NCBI GenBank assembly: GCA_038277395.1
Contig: CM076192.1
Location: 11,538,339-11,602,338, forward strand
Direction of reading: 5' to 3'
Length of the DNA stretch: 64,000 bases
Source: Dryocosmus kuriphilus
Taxonomy: Eukaryota > Arthropoda > Insecta > Hymenoptera > Cynipidae
Part shown: positions 32,802-44,805 of the stretch, piece after piece
How the letters are laid out: each line of letters begins with the position of its first letter
How positions within the stretch are numbered: the first letter of the stretch is position 1
Program-made: the position numbers and the translations under genes
The notes under the pieces: model-generated
What the model saw: the letters and a program-made list of their open reading frames with translations, nothing else
Database searches by the model: none
Told to the model about the DNA's origin: nothing

Positions 32802-34289
32802 TGTATTTCATATTTTATTTGTGTCAATAGAAATAATTAGCATATAAATAGTCCAAGATGATCTTTAAGAATAATTTCATTTTTTCCAGTACAATATTAG
32901 AAGCAGTTTGAGTTGACCTTTCTCCTTTATTGTGTTATTTTTCTTTCATTTTTTCAATAGTTTGAAATTTATTCCTATGAAACTGAAATAAGCATTTTAA
33001 ATTTAACGTAAAAACAGATTACAAAGAAAATACAAATTTTCTACTTTGCTGAAATTTTTACCATAATAAAATAAATTCATCAGAAGCAGTTTTTGATTAA
33101 TAAAATTTTAATTAATCAATTGATTTAACTAATTTCATTGAAAAAGAGCTTATTAATATTGAGTACATCCATAAATTTTAAAAAGAGCGCCATGCGATAT
33201 TAGCGCCACCTTGGCGTCACTAAATTCAAACCCACAAGATGTCGAGTCGTAGACAGTACTTGTTCTCTCGTTTGGTCATTTCGTCTTCCAGATTCCAACA
33301 AACGTGAGAAGTACGTTGAGACAAAGATTGGTTGAGACTAACTTGTGCTTATTAGAGCATAATGACTTCTTGAATTTCTTCCACGCAAGGTAATTATACT
33401 GTTACATTATTTGTAAAAGTTTTATTGCGACAGTTTCCTGGATTTTACTGTCGAAATTCCATTTTTAGGTTATAATCTATTCAATAATTAACAGCACATT
33501 CGCGAATACTTACTTGTACATATATGAGTTACAAAAGAAAGAAATTGATAAAAAAACCGGCGTTGAAACTATTTTCAAGCACACTTCTTTTCAGTTTTGT
33601 CTTCTATATAGTGTTCGAACTGTGTAAATGTCCATTTTTTTTTGAGGTTAGAAGGAAGGCTGGAATAGCATCACGCCTGTCGCTTCTTGATAATTTTTCT
33701 CACAAAGAGGTAATTCATTTATGAAAAAGTGAAAAGTGTAATGTTTTCTTTTCTTTTTTAATAAGTAAGTGACCTCTTTCCTGGAAAAATAGACAAGGAG
33801 CGGCTATAATCTTTCTAACTCAGCTTCCCTTCTTTAAGTACCAAAAAAATATATATTTGCGCATTTTGATCACAAAAAAGGACAAGACTGAAATGAAATG
33901 TACTTGAAACTTTTAACGCCCTTAGGTTATTATTCTTCTTCCTTTTGCCAATGTTCGAACAAGCTGTTAACCTAAATTCAATCCTACCTGCAAAGGAAAA
34001 TGTTCATTAATTCATATAAAGTAGAATGATCAAAATGTGAAAATTCTTGTACGTGAAGAAAATGATTATCCAAAAGTTGTATTGAAAATAATTTTCTAAT
34101 CACTACTCATTTTTCTTGATCAAGAACTTTGAAATTATATAGGCACACGTGTTCATAGCCTCAAACTTGTAATAACATTTCTAACATTTTTAACACTAAA
34201 TATAATTTCTGTAACATTATACAAATATATTCTCATGTTTTTGCTGATTTTAGTAATAAGAGAATTCCAATACTTTTGTTTCATGTTAG
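32802..34289. other. Spacer between the two transposon genes
   Basis: AT-rich. The GC-richer portion at 33180-33390 (GCGCCACCTTGGCGTCAC and following) may be the promoter and 5' exon of the DUF4806 gene, with a possible donor AAGGTAATT at 33388. The 5' exon could not be fixed. Confidence 0.4.
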
Positions 34290-36086
34290 GTTCTAAAGAA
34301 GTCAAAATTTATAGCTTCCAAGTGATAGAATTTGATGATGGGACGAGTGATTTTGTTCCTAATACATGGATGTCTTTTGACCCAGTACTGGGCCGCATGG
34401 TCACAAAATTCATGCCCCCGCCATATGATGCAAGTTCCTTTGCAAAACTGAATCTACTAATTGCACAAAAAGCTCCAGTCGAGTTCTTGCCAGTTTCAAA
34501 TTGGCCAATATACCCCATTATATTGAAAGGGCAGGCCAGTAAGTTATTTTAATCATTTCTTCGAAATATTTTTAACACAATACACGATTTGAAGGTGACA
34601 AGGTATGTAATTTCTGTAACTATAATGTGTTACCTTGCCTCCGAAGATTAAAATTCATTCGCAGCCCGTAATGAATAGCTCTTTAGAAGGTAAGTCTAAC
34701 ATTGTTTTGCTTTACATCACACTACTCTTCTTAACAAAAAAAGGAAAAGGTTCTTTTGTTAAAAAATAAATCTATCAAAACATGTATACAATAATATTTA
34801 ATTCTTCTTTAGTGTACTTCATGAATGTACATTTATTTCAGATATTCCTCAGAAGTCCCAAAAGAGCCTCCAGAATTTCCATGTTGTTTCAAGAGACGAA
34901 TCGTCACCTTTTGTCAAAGAGACTGCTGATCCTTATCGTGAAAATACAATTGAACTCATTCGAAAAGATAGCGTAGATATGGACGCAGAGAAATTCACAA
35001 TTGCAACAGAAAAAGTGGACCACAAATCTAAAGTTTTAACCACTCGTAAGTTTCTAGATTATTTCTCTATCTTTCTTTTAAAATCAAGTACTTTCTTCTA
35101 ACCTCGTTTCTGAAAATTCATGTATATAATAATTCTTATTCTTTTCAATAATTAAAATGCTTTTTCGCCGTTTATTGAAGAGATGGATCTGAATAACGGA
35201 GATCCCAATAAGAATAAAAATAGCCGACATACTAAATCAGCAAAATCCAAGAAAAAAGATAAATACAAAAATATTTCAGATGGTAAATTGTTAAAATTAT
35301 TATTGCTAATATTACTTTTTCACGTGGATAAAGTATAACTGTGTACTTCAATTTTTTTTTTTTATACATACTCATCTTCTTTTTACAAGAATTAAAAGAC
35401 ATTAAAGTGGAGGCCGTTGAAACTAAAAACAGACTAAGACGCATAGAAGTCATGTTGGAATCATTATTAAAAAAAAATGATTTAGCCAATCGTGGTTTCA
35501 TCATTGACAACCAGTTAAACGTTCCATTTAAAGACATAGCCGAGTTCACTAAATCTAATGAAAAGCTATCGGCGGATCAACAGTTCAGACTTGATTTTGT
35601 GAGTTTATAATTTATCTTTAATACAAACAACATATATAAACAATAATAATATTATCAAAGGTCGTTAATATTTTGGCGCTTTTATTTTATTTATTATTTA
35701 AATTGTAAAATAAAAAGTTTTTTACTTCTACAGTTATCATCATTGGATCACTTAATTGATTCAAATTTTATTTTGACCAAAAGCATCACCAACATCTTCA
35801 AAAAGTTTATGGCGAAAGAACTAGCGATGATGTTCACCAATAGTAGAAAGTCTGGAGATAAATTTTTATTAAAGGATTACGAATTTCATCGATGCATACT
35901 TGGTAAGATTCTATAACTCTAATTCATATTTATTTTCATATTCATCTTATATTTGATGATTAAAATAATTCTTCTTCCATAGATTCCTTAATTCGTACCC
36001 ATTTTGACAAACACACACATAAAATCCTATCAGAAAAGGCAACCAATGATGGAATCTCAACCGTTTTGTCCAACGTTAAAGACTAG
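34290..36086 (+). CDS. DUF4806-type accessory protein of the CACTA-like element, six visible exons, intact
   Basis: Six exons join in frame without a lesion: 34290-34538, 34842-35045, 35181-35282, 35390-35598, 35734-35902 and 35983-36086, all with AG..GT borders, ending in TAG. The first visible exon contains FQVIEFDDGTSDFVPNTW and MPPPYDASSFAKLN, the N-terminal module common in insect DUF4806 proteins. The middle is Lys-rich (SAKSKKKDKYKN) and leads to a predicted coiled coil (VEAVETKNRLRRIEVMLESL). The last three exons carry the DUF4806 domain proper (VPFKDIAEF, IFKKFMAKELAMMFT, FHRCILDSLIRTHF). The first exon with the start codon was not found, so it is partial at the 5' end. The protein's role is unknown; its position within the element suggests DNA binding or assistance in transposition. 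Confidence 0.7.
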
Positions 36087-36361
36087 GAAGGTGGCCGGAA
36101 AGAGCGTGCAAACAAAAAACAATTATACTAAAAAAGTTAATAAAGCTTTCTTAATTTTCAGAAAAGTAATTTTAATTTAACTGGGGCATTTCATGGCTAA
36201 ACTGACAAGGCCCTGGCCAATTTTCCCTAAGTAGGGCAATAGTCTGCCAAAGCGTTACAAGCCTTGTGTGAGCCTTGCCAGTTTACCCGGTTAGGGCCAC
36301 ATCAGAAGTATGGAAAACTGTCCAGACCCTTGTCAGGCCCATGTATAAATTTCTGCACGGG

Positions 36362-38460
36362 AGAGGATGCGTTGATTCTGATGTTATCGTCTGGATACGC
36401 ACCTCTAGACAAAATCACCAAGTGGAAGAATGAGTGCTCGCTTTGTCTAAGGACTGTCAGGAGAGAACTCTATAGCAAAACATCACCGCAGTCCTTAGGC
36501 AAAAAACAAGAGTGCCTGAACCTGATTGAGAAGCTCACATGCTTAGAGGCACGCTTTGATTTATTGATGAAGAAAGCAGAAGGACATTTGCTGAAGAAAC
36601 AAGATGACATCAATAATCGCGTAAAGTGGATAGATGTAGACAAAGCTTTCAATAATCGTGTTAAAACGTGTGTAAGAAAGCAAAGAATTACAAAGAATTA
36701 CAAAAACAAAAGGCTTTGAAAATAAATGCATCACTTCTTTGCTACTATACAAAAATCGGCAAATATGAGCCTGATGATAAAAATTTCAAGTCAAAGAACG
36801 AAGCCATATTTTTCACCACTGACTTGAAATTATGGTTTGAAACGTACGTGAGGTACCCAGTCCTCAAGGAGATGAAGGAATTTCAGGAGAAAGACTCTGG
36901 GTGGACCCTCCACTCAATCATCAAGCTTTCCATCAACATCAACAAGTTGAACCCGCTAAAGGCAGGTTCATACATTGATCTTCCACCATCAATCAAGAGG
37001 AAAGAAGTTTGTGTAAACGTACAAAATAGAGACAACGAGTGCTTCAAGTGGGCAATTCTCTCGGCCCTACACCCAGTTGACTGGGGAAAACATCCTAAAC
37101 GTGTGACTAAATACAAACCATACATGGATGAACTGGATTTTTCAGACATTTCCTTTCCAGTTGCACTCAAGGACGTGCAAAAGTTCGAAGAGAAAAACCA
37201 AATTTCTATGAATGTCTATGGTCTCATCAGGAAGACTGAAGATAAATTCACGGTGGTGCCTCTTCACCTTACCTCGCAAAAACGAAATACACATCTGAAT
37301 CTTCTTCGTGTAGAGGAAGATTATACCATAGAGAATAGCAGTGAAGAAGAAGAAGAAGAAAAAGAAGAACATCAAGTTAGAGAAGAAAGAAGCTTCAACT
37401 TCCACTACGTATGGATAAAGGATTTATCTCGATTGGTCAGTAGACAATTGTCCAGACATGATGGGAAAAAATACATTTGTGATCGATGCTTACACTATTT
37501 TCGAACAATGGAGAAACTGCTTGCTCACACCGAAGGTTGTGTAAAACGTAAAACTGTAAACTGCTTCCAGAACCCGGGAGGATCGTTGTTGAGTTCAAGA
37601 ACTTTAAGAACCGTGAGCGGGCTCCTTTCATCATTTACGCGGATTGTGAATCCTTTTTAATACCTGTAAATGATGAAGCAGCAGAAAAAATCTCGAATAC
37701 TGAAGTCTTTGAAAGACACAAGATCTTCAATATTGGCTACATGTCCAAGTGCAGTTATGATGGTAAACTGTCTTTCTACGATTCATGTCCGGAGGATGTG
37801 GAGCCAGCAAAGTGGTTTGCTGAGCAATTACTGGAGATTGCTCAGAAATGTGACAAGATCTTGGGATCACCAGTACTAATGGAAAAAATAACTTTTGAGC
37901 AGCAGGAAGCCTTTATAGATACCAAAACTTGTCACGCTTGTCAGAAGGCACTGGATCCCCCAATGAAGAAGGTACATGATCATTGTCACCTGACTGGTAA
38001 GTACCGTGGTTCTGCGCATGAGCCTTGCAACTTATCATATCAGGTCTCAAACATCATACCTGTTGTGTTCCATAATCTGAGTGGGTATGACGCTCACTTT
38101 ATCATTCGTGACATTGCCACACAATAAGGAGAAATACATTTCATTCACAAAGTACGTTCAGGAAACCCAGATTAAATTTAGATTCATCGATTCATTCAGA
38201 TTTATGGCCTCTTCACTGGAAAAGTTAGCGTCATACCTCACTTAGTAAAAATTTGTCAGTGCACTGTTTGCCGGTGTTGAGAGGGAGAAAATTGAGCTTC
38301 TCACGAGGAAAGGTGTTCTTCCTTATGAATACTTGGACTCGAGAGATAGACTCAGTGAAACTCAGCTCCTACCAAAAGTACCGCCCAATCGGGAAGGAAA
38401 AATCCAAAAGAAGAAAACTATCTTCTTCCTTTGGGCATCATTCTCGACTGGTAGAATAGT
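36362..38460 (+). pseudogene. Maverick/Polinton-type protein-primed DNA polymerase B, N-terminal part, decayed
   Basis: This is a fragment of the replicative polymerase of a Maverick/Polinton element or related adinto-like virus. The left part (36362-36665) and the next (36668-37570) are in different frames. WTLHSIIKLSININKLNPL and CFKWAILSALHPVDWG are typical of the N-terminal region. A C2H2-like finger follows (KYICDRCLHYF, near 37470). After another shift near 37565 comes the exonuclease I motif with YADCES (about 37636). Next is a Cys/His cluster starting CHACQKALD (about 37930), resembling endonuclease VII-type fingers, and an exonuclease II motif around NLSGYDAHF (about 38075). A TAA stops the frame at 38125-38127. 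Weak homology runs to about 38460 in other frames. The polymerase palm domain is absent. The gene was also interrupted by the transposon at 29743-36361. Confidence 0.8.
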
Positions 38461-38810
38461 AGGAGATAATGGTAAGACAATTGTATCGTTCCTTTTGTTC
38501 TTTTCTGAATAAACCTCTTTTGACCTATACCTGTGAACTTTCCTATTAAAAGCTCTCTACCCAACATTTTCTGAATATACACACACTGGACTATTCGGAG
38601 ACAATATCTCTCAGTCCGAGAGGAAAAGGTAACGACCCCATATAAAAATAAAAGGAGACAGCTGGCCTGTCTCTACGGTTTGTTGGTAGTCTCCCCCGTC
38701 GGCAGATAAAAGAAATTTAATGACTTAAAGGTCATGTTTAATTGGTACCTTCTTTGGACATGAATTTAAATTATTATTAATTTATTAAAGCCGTACGTAA
38801 CATTTATTGA
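38461..38810. other. Flank of the polymerase fragment, nothing recognised
   Basis: No further Maverick/Polinton genes (integrase, capsid proteins, ATPase, protease) are visible here. A short inverted string GGAGACAGCTGGCCTGTCTC occurs near 38662-38681. Confidence 0.4.
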
Positions 38811-38814
38811 ATAT

Positions 38815-39210
38815 TTATCTTTTTTAGTTGAGAATTCAATTATTTATTTAAAAATTCCAATGCTTTACAAAGAATTCATTGTTTGGGTGGAAAGCTTCAC
38901 AATTTCGACGAATTGTTTTTTCTTTCTTGGCTGAAAATTCTTCATTTCTTAAAAATTAGTCTTTTTTGTTTAAAATGAAGTATTTTACTGATAATTTAAG
39001 TTTTCCATTTTTGATTGAAACATGATTGTTTTTAGTTTGAACGCAGCAATTCTGTTGAAAATCTAACTTTTCTATTTTTGGTTGAATATGTACCTTTTTT
39101 TAGTTGAAATTGTCAACTTTTTTAGAAAATTCATGTATTTTGTTGAAATTTCGCATTTGTGATAAAAAAAGTTTATCTTTTTGGTTAAAAATTCGTGATT
39201 TCAATATAGA
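38815..39210. repeat. TTGAAAATTC repeat block (right copy)
   Basis: The same higher-order unit as at 26395-26603 and 27727-27829 (TTGAGAATTCAATTATTTAT and following). It helps define what the palindrome at 26617 interrupted. Confidence 0.55.
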
Positions 39211-41751
39211 AGAAGATAATTATAAACAACAACCCGGGCAAAAAAATATTATATATACTTTATACAAACTGGATCAATTTATGCATAATTTTCATTTGTT
39301 TTATACAAAAAATGTATACAAGAAATGAACATTATATATAATATTTCCGACTATATATAATTTTTCCGCCTAGGAATAATTTGTGAAAACAATTATTTTT
39401 GGTCTACTGAATTAATTATTACCTCAGTATAAGTGAAAAGTGGACAAAAATGGAAAATGTCAGGGAAAAGCACAACTTTTTAGTATTATTTAAAGAGAAT
39501 ACTATTAATAAGAATAATACATTATTTAAACAATTATTTTTGAAAACTTCATTTAACTATTATCTCACTCAGATTGAAAAGTGTGCAAAAAGCTCAAAAT
39601 TTCATTTAAAAAAACTCAACTATGTAGCATTAATATAAAAGGAAATTCATATAAGCAATAATAATTTGTTTAAACAATTAGGATTTCAAATTTCATTGAT
39701 TATTGCCCAACTTGAACTGAAAACTTGAAAAGAAGTTGAAAAAAATGCGGAAAAAGACGGCGACTTTCTAAATTTATTCTCAGAGAAAATAGCTAAAAAC
39801 AACAATAAACTATTTAAAAAATGTATCTAAACATCTAATTGACAGTAGAAGGTATTATTTTATGTATTAGAAACAATTTCCTTTTAAAAAAACCTCAAAA
39901 AATCATAATTATCGCAAAAAAAACTCGTAAAACCCTTCTTTCTCTTACGGGTTTTTAATGGAACCATATAAAACAGAGTTACGGTGGTGATATTTAAAAA
40001 GTAATTTTTTATTCGTATTATATGGCTAACTGTGAAGAGAAATGTTCACCCAACATGCACGAATTATCGTTACAAAATTTACGAAAACGGCTTTTTTCCT
40101 GATGGTAAATATGTGTAAAACTTCATGGAGCTTGTGCCACCTGTAAATATCATTATTTATTTAAAATAAAAAAATGGACTTATTGTTTTGTGGATTCTAA
40201 CAAAGTTCCGAGCAATATGCATCAAAATTCGAAAAAAGTTTCCAATGCATTTTCAGAACACCCTGTTGACCACTAATTTTCAAAATTATTGAAACGTAAG
40301 CATCTTTAATTATGAATCTCGAAAATTCAAGAGATTTCAAATGTAACTCGTAAAAGTGGAAGAACACATTCTGAACTTTGGAGAGTTTACAATTTTGAAA
40401 ATGGATAATTAAAAATTATGCAAATTTTCAGTTTTACAATATAACTTCTGAAACTGTTGATCGACATTCGAAATGTTTTAAATGTAGAAAGATAAGAATG
40501 CAAACTCGATTGTTGATCTTCATAATTGTAAAAATAATGACAAGAATGTACATAAATAAATATGATCTGCCTACCGTTACGGAATTTTCTGTAATACTAG
40601 TAAGTGCCAAATAAATACGTGTTAGAACTTTAAGAATTGTACACAAAAAATCGTTGAAATTTTAAAACTGCCAATTGTAAATCTTCAGAATTGCAGAACT
40701 ACAAATTGTAGATGTTTAAAGATTAATTTTTATTTTAATATTGTAAATTTACAAATAAAGATTATGCAAATTTTAATTTTCCCAATTACAGATTTTGGAA
40801 CTGCGATGATTGGAATTCGAAATTTTATCATTTTTTTTTAAATGTAGAACGGAGAAGTGTTCACATTTCATACTGAAAATCATCCAAATTATGTAATTTC
40901 TATTTATACATTCGTCAAAGTGAAGAAGTTTCAACTGTAAATCTTCGGAACTTTACTATTCCGCAAAAATGTTCACAATCCCATACCTTGGAAATATCAA
41001 TTCTGAAAATATGATATTTTCTAATTATCTATATTTTCAAAAAATAACGAATTTCTAATTGTAACTGTTACAAGTTGCAGGACTTTGACGTATAAATCTT
41101 TTTTCCCCTTAAATTGAAAAGCTTTTAGTTATGAAAATTAAACATTATGTGGACTTTGTATGTTGACCTCCGATTTCGAAAATTGTAGTAATGTAAGAAT
41201 GTTTACTATGCATTACTAAACTGTTTGTAATACTCAAAATGTTAAATTAAACATTATGCATGTTTTAACTGTTACAATACAAAAATCGGATATTTCATTG
41301 CCTTACATGCTGAATTTAATCCATTTTTGAATATGCATAGCGGGAAACTTGTAATTGTAGGTAATGCGAAATATTGTCACAATTAACAATGACAACTTAT
41401 GAAGATTTTAAGTTTTACAATCAAAAGTATGAAATTTTCATGCTTGACATTCGAAATTTCTTCAGTGTGGAATCTTTGGAATTGAAAACTTAACAGTCAA
41501 TGTTCAAAATTATGAAAATCGTCACAATATATAAGAATGGCTGCGACTACAGGTCCGACTAAATTCGCCTGTCTGCACTAATATATTATAAATTATGAAA
41601 AAATTTTGTTATTGTTACCAAGATAATTTCTATATTATATTTTTAAATATGCAGTATAAACCTTCTTCATTCAATTTATTATACATACTATTGCGGCTAT
41701 AGAATTTTTATTTCTAAACTCCAGGTTTCTAAATTCCACATTTTTCAAAGG
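39211..41751. other. AT-rich stretch with faint degenerate repeats
   Basis: From about 40260 to 41500 phrases such as 'AACTGTAAATCTTCGGAACTTT' and 'TTCGAAATTTT' recur irregularly every 40-60 bp. No gene, RNA or defined element is supported. Open frames are short and Lys/Asn/Phe-rich. Confidence 0.4.
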
Positions 41752-41753
41752 TA

Positions 41754-42490
41754 CGAGGCACGTCCAGAAAGTAAGTGTACTGGTACTCTCACAGCTGTAG
41801 GGAAAACTTTTTCTACATGTTGGCAACACTGCCGCGTAGCCTGATCCCTCCCCTTCAAAACAAAACTAATCCGAGGTTAGTGTGTTGAAAACTCTTGACG
41901 CAGTAGCATCTCTCGCGATAAATGTCGATCGTTTCTCCCGCCAAGTGCGAAATACGCGCCGTCATTCGCGTCGTCATTTGGAGCGCTATGAACGCGATGA
42001 TTTTCTCTACTCTATTGTTACTGGAGACGAAACTTGGGTTGCCCACTACACGCCTGAAACTAAGAGGCAGTCTCAACAATGGTGCCACACCATGATGACA
42101 ATGCCAAACCTCACACGGCCAACGCCACGAAGCAACTCCTGGACTCTTTTGGATGGGACCTTTTGAACCACCCCCCATATTCCCCTGACCTGGCCCCTTC
42201 AGATTTCCATCTCTTCACTTCCCTGCAGGTGCACATGGGTGGAACAAGTTTTCAACGGACGAGGAGATGAAGGGGAAGGTGGAGAAGTGGGCGAAAGAGC
42301 TGGTGGGAGACTTCTTCGAGGCAGGCATTAAAAAATTGATCCTGCGGCTCACCACTTGCTTCGAGAGGGATGGTGACTATGTCGAAAAATAACTTACATA
42401 TGTACAAGTGTAGCCAACTATGTTTTTGTTTTAATAATTTTTTTTTAAGCCTACATAAATTGAGTACACATACTTTCTGGACGTGCCTCG
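41754..42490 (+). mobile_element. Mariner-family transposon, internally deleted (737 bp)
   Basis: The ends are CGAGGCACGTCCAGAAAGTA and its near-exact complement, flanked by TA on both sides (41752-41753 and 42491-42492), the mariner target. Complete mariners are about 1.3 kb, so nearly half is missing. Confidence 0.88.
41885..42390 (+). pseudogene. Mariner transposase remnant
   Basis: Pieces of the D,D34D transposase are visible in two frames. The first Asp lies in VTGDETWV (about 42020). The second lies in HHDDNAKPH (about 42085). The third lies in YSPDLAPSDFHLF (about 42180), next to the conserved PPYSPDLAPSD block. The N-terminal helix-turn-helix region and the segment between the first two motifs are deleted or compressed, with a frameshift near 42080. 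The product would be inactive. Confidence 0.85.
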
Positions 42491-43080
42491 TACTTAAATA
42501 CAATTCCATGTAAAATTCCAAACTTTCGGAGGTAGAGAAAAATATCATTAATGAAGAATAGTCGTATAAAATGAAAATTTATTATTTGAAAATGAGACGT
42601 GTTCATACTTTACATGCATTTTAAAGTTTAGTTGACTGAATTAAACAATTTTATTTATAGATTTTCTCGATTGAAAATCGAGAATTGAATCTTTTCTATT
42701 TGAATTCTTATTATTACTATTGGAAGCATTTCTAATTGAAATTAATGTCAATAAAGAACACTGAAGTTTTTTATACTTTTGAAGTAAGCCGTTCAAATTT
42801 CAATATTGTTTAATTGAGAACTTATTTATTTAAAAATTATTCAATTCTAAGCTTGTTTAATTTTTAACGTTTCCAACATTTATATTCGAAATTTAATTAA
42901 TTTTTCAAGATGTAGAAATTCAAACTGTTCACATTGCTTCTATAGAATCATCCAAAGTATACAGTTGTCGTTTAAACTTGCTTGAAATGAAAGAATTTTG
43001 GGTTGTTGTAAATTTAATTTAAGTATGTAGTCATATTACTAGTATGATAATCATAAAATAATCATAGAGATACGTACCGC
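42491..43080. other. AT-rich stretch, nothing recognised
   Basis: No coding-like frame or defined repeat is seen to the right of the mariner element. Confidence 0.45.
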
Positions 43081-43081
43081 T

Positions 43082-43150
43082 TCGCTGAAGTAGACGTGGA
43101 TGAAGTAGACTTTGATGGACTAGACATTGATGAAGTAGACATTTCTCGCA
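43082..43150. repeat. GATGAAGTAGAC minisatellite
   Basis: About four degenerate 18-bp units with core GATGRAGTAGAC(AT)TT. Read in one plus-strand frame they would give an Asp/Glu/Val-rich peptide (VDVDEVDFDGLDIDEVD). There is no start codon or longer frame to make this a gene. Confidence 0.5.
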
Positions 43151-43724
43151 CATTCATTTCAAAAACACCACCGACTTTAACGGACCGAAGAAAAAAAATA
43201 ATTCTGCAACCGTCAAAATGGGTCAAAAGGCGAAGGTAGACTAATACTTTTTGAGAGACTTGAGCGTAGGCGACCTACACTTTAGCCCGTTAAGCTTTCT
43301 TTTTGCTTGGGGAGGGATGAGACATCCCTTTTAAAAATGAAATTGCATGGCCCCGCCTCCTTATCTGCAGGCTCTTTTCAAAACAAAATGTGCACCAAGC
43401 CGAGTAGGCTTCATTCGAAAAGAATGTAAGCCTTCCATTCGAAAAAGATCGCAGCTCATTAAATTGTAGAATGCGCAAAGCGACGGTTGAGGTGCGAATG
43501 CGCGAGTAAAAAGTGGAAAGTACTTCAAAAGTAGTATTTTTTATTAATTTTAACGGTAGTTGTGATTTGCAAGTGCTGCGATTTTTATTTCTCGCTGTTC
43601 TCTGTGAATGTGTGTCGCACCCACCCGTGTGTGTTCGTGCGCGCGTGTGTGTGAAAGAAAAAGTGAGATAGTTCCTGTTTCACTTACAATTACGTATTTG
43701 AAGGAACTGAAATGAATCTAATAT
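43151..43724. other. Moderately GC-richer stretch, no gene supported
   Basis: It contains CATTCGAAAA pairs near 43412-43445 and GTGTGTGCGCG runs near 43620-43650. A 62-codon minus-strand frame at 43290-43478 has no recognised domain. Confidence 0.4.
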
Positions 43725-44805
43725 CTGTTCAAAAAGCTAAGGCACCTCGAGTTTCGTACAGATTATAGTGAAAATCGAAGCTGAAAAACATTCTAAAAAT
43801 ATGGGACAAAGAACAATGTTACAGATGAAGGTTTTAACTATGCTGATACAGAGTTTTGAAATTTTCAGTCTATTAGTAATTACTAATTATTTACTGACGA
43901 GTGAAAGGTAAAAAAGTACCATTATCTTACGATCATTTTACAAGACTCAACTCTCAATGTCTATAAATCCCTGAAAATGAATTACAAAAAATCGGCAAAC
44001 AATGCATGATGCATTTCTTTAATCCTTTATGTGTACAGTGGTACATATTACATATAATAATAATTATTTGTTATTGAGTTAATAAAAAAAAGAGTACTGA
44101 GGTGTCAACACCGAAACACATTTTAGGCTTCTCAAAATGGTTCGTGTAGCGTCAATTATTTTTTTTTTCAATTATTGACGGAACGGCACTCGCAATAGAA
44201 ATGAGTCCTGCAGAAAGGCGTAGTTGGACTTGAATGAGTAGTAGTATGCATGCAAGCAGGTGTTGGATAATCGTAAAGCCTTTCGTACTTTCGAAAGACA
44301 AAAAATTTTTGTAAACATTCAAGTGCAACTTTCTGCTCAGTGACACTACGTGCACCATTTTCAGAAGCCAAAAATGCGCAATTTGCTTCAAGAATTATGT
44401 CCGCACGTTCTTTAGTTTCGGAGGTGACATCTCAGTACTCTTTTGTTATTAGCTGAATAAGAAATGATTATTTTTGTCAGTAAATTCTACCATTGTACAC
44501 AAAAAGGATCAAATCAATGCATGCATTTTTTGCAGATTTTTTGCAATTCATTTTCAGAGAGTAACAGACATAGAAAGTTGAGTGTTCAAGTGTTCTGAAA
44601 TTATCGTATAAGGTAATGGTACTTTTTCACCTTTCACTCGTCAGGAGATAATTTCTAACTAACTGAAAACTCCAAAACTCTGTATCAGTGTAGTAAAAAC
44701 CTTTACCTGAAACCTGTACTTTGTCTCATACTTTTTAAAATTTTTTCTGCTGACATTTTCACTATAATCTGTACAAAACTCTACGTGCCTAAGCTTCTTG
44801 GACAG
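43725..44805. mobile_element. Element with about 390-bp inverted repeats and an internal minus-strand ORF
   Basis: The left arm (about 43725-44118) and right arm (about 44412-44805) are diverged reverse complements. Examples are TTTCGTACAGATTATAGTGA versus the complement of TCACTATAATCTGTACAAAA, and matching ACTTTTTC..CACTCGTCAG blocks. The inner arm ends share GAGTACTGAGRTGTCA. The 290-bp centre carries an open frame on the minus strand (44168-44410). The class is unknown; terminal target duplications were not resolved. Confidence 0.6.
44168..44410 (-). CDS. Unknown Cys/Thr-rich ORF in the centre of an inverted-repeat element
   Basis: Read leftward, the frame is open from an inner arm (ERADIILEANCAFLASENG) to a TGA in front of the T-run. 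It includes EQKVALECLQKFFVFRKYER, a block ending ACMHTTTHSSPTT, and a tail FYCECRS with several Cys. The first Met is at 44371, but the frame is open about 40 residues further up, so the natural start may be upstream or spliced. An overlapping frame (44152-44391) is open as well but looks less protein-like. I do not recognise it. Confidence 0.3.
   Translation of the reverse strand, partial: ERADIILEANCAFLASENGARSVTEQKVALECLQKFFVFRKYERLYDYPTPACMHTTTHSSPTTPFCRTHFYCECRSVNN

Larger units (their letters stand above)
29743..36361 (+). mobile_element. CACTA/EnSpm-like transposon, 6.6 kb, two genes
   Basis: The ends are CCCGTGCAGAAATT and its exact complement. They are flanked by AG on both sides (29741-29742 and 36362-36363), a 2-bp target duplication. 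Both subterminal regions contain ACAAGGCCCTGGCCARTTT and related GGCC..TTT strings, as expected for transposase-binding repeats in this superfamily. Inside are a broken transposase gene (30162-32801) and a spliced DUF4806-type gene (34290-36086), both on the plus strand. It inserted into a Maverick/Polinton polymerase gene. The superfamily name rests on the transposase type, the CCC ends and the 2-bp duplication. Confidence 0.8.

Noticed and set aside
38640..38720. GC-richer segment considered as a small RNA gene
   Set aside because: Only a weak hairpin was found, without conserved boxes or a terminator.
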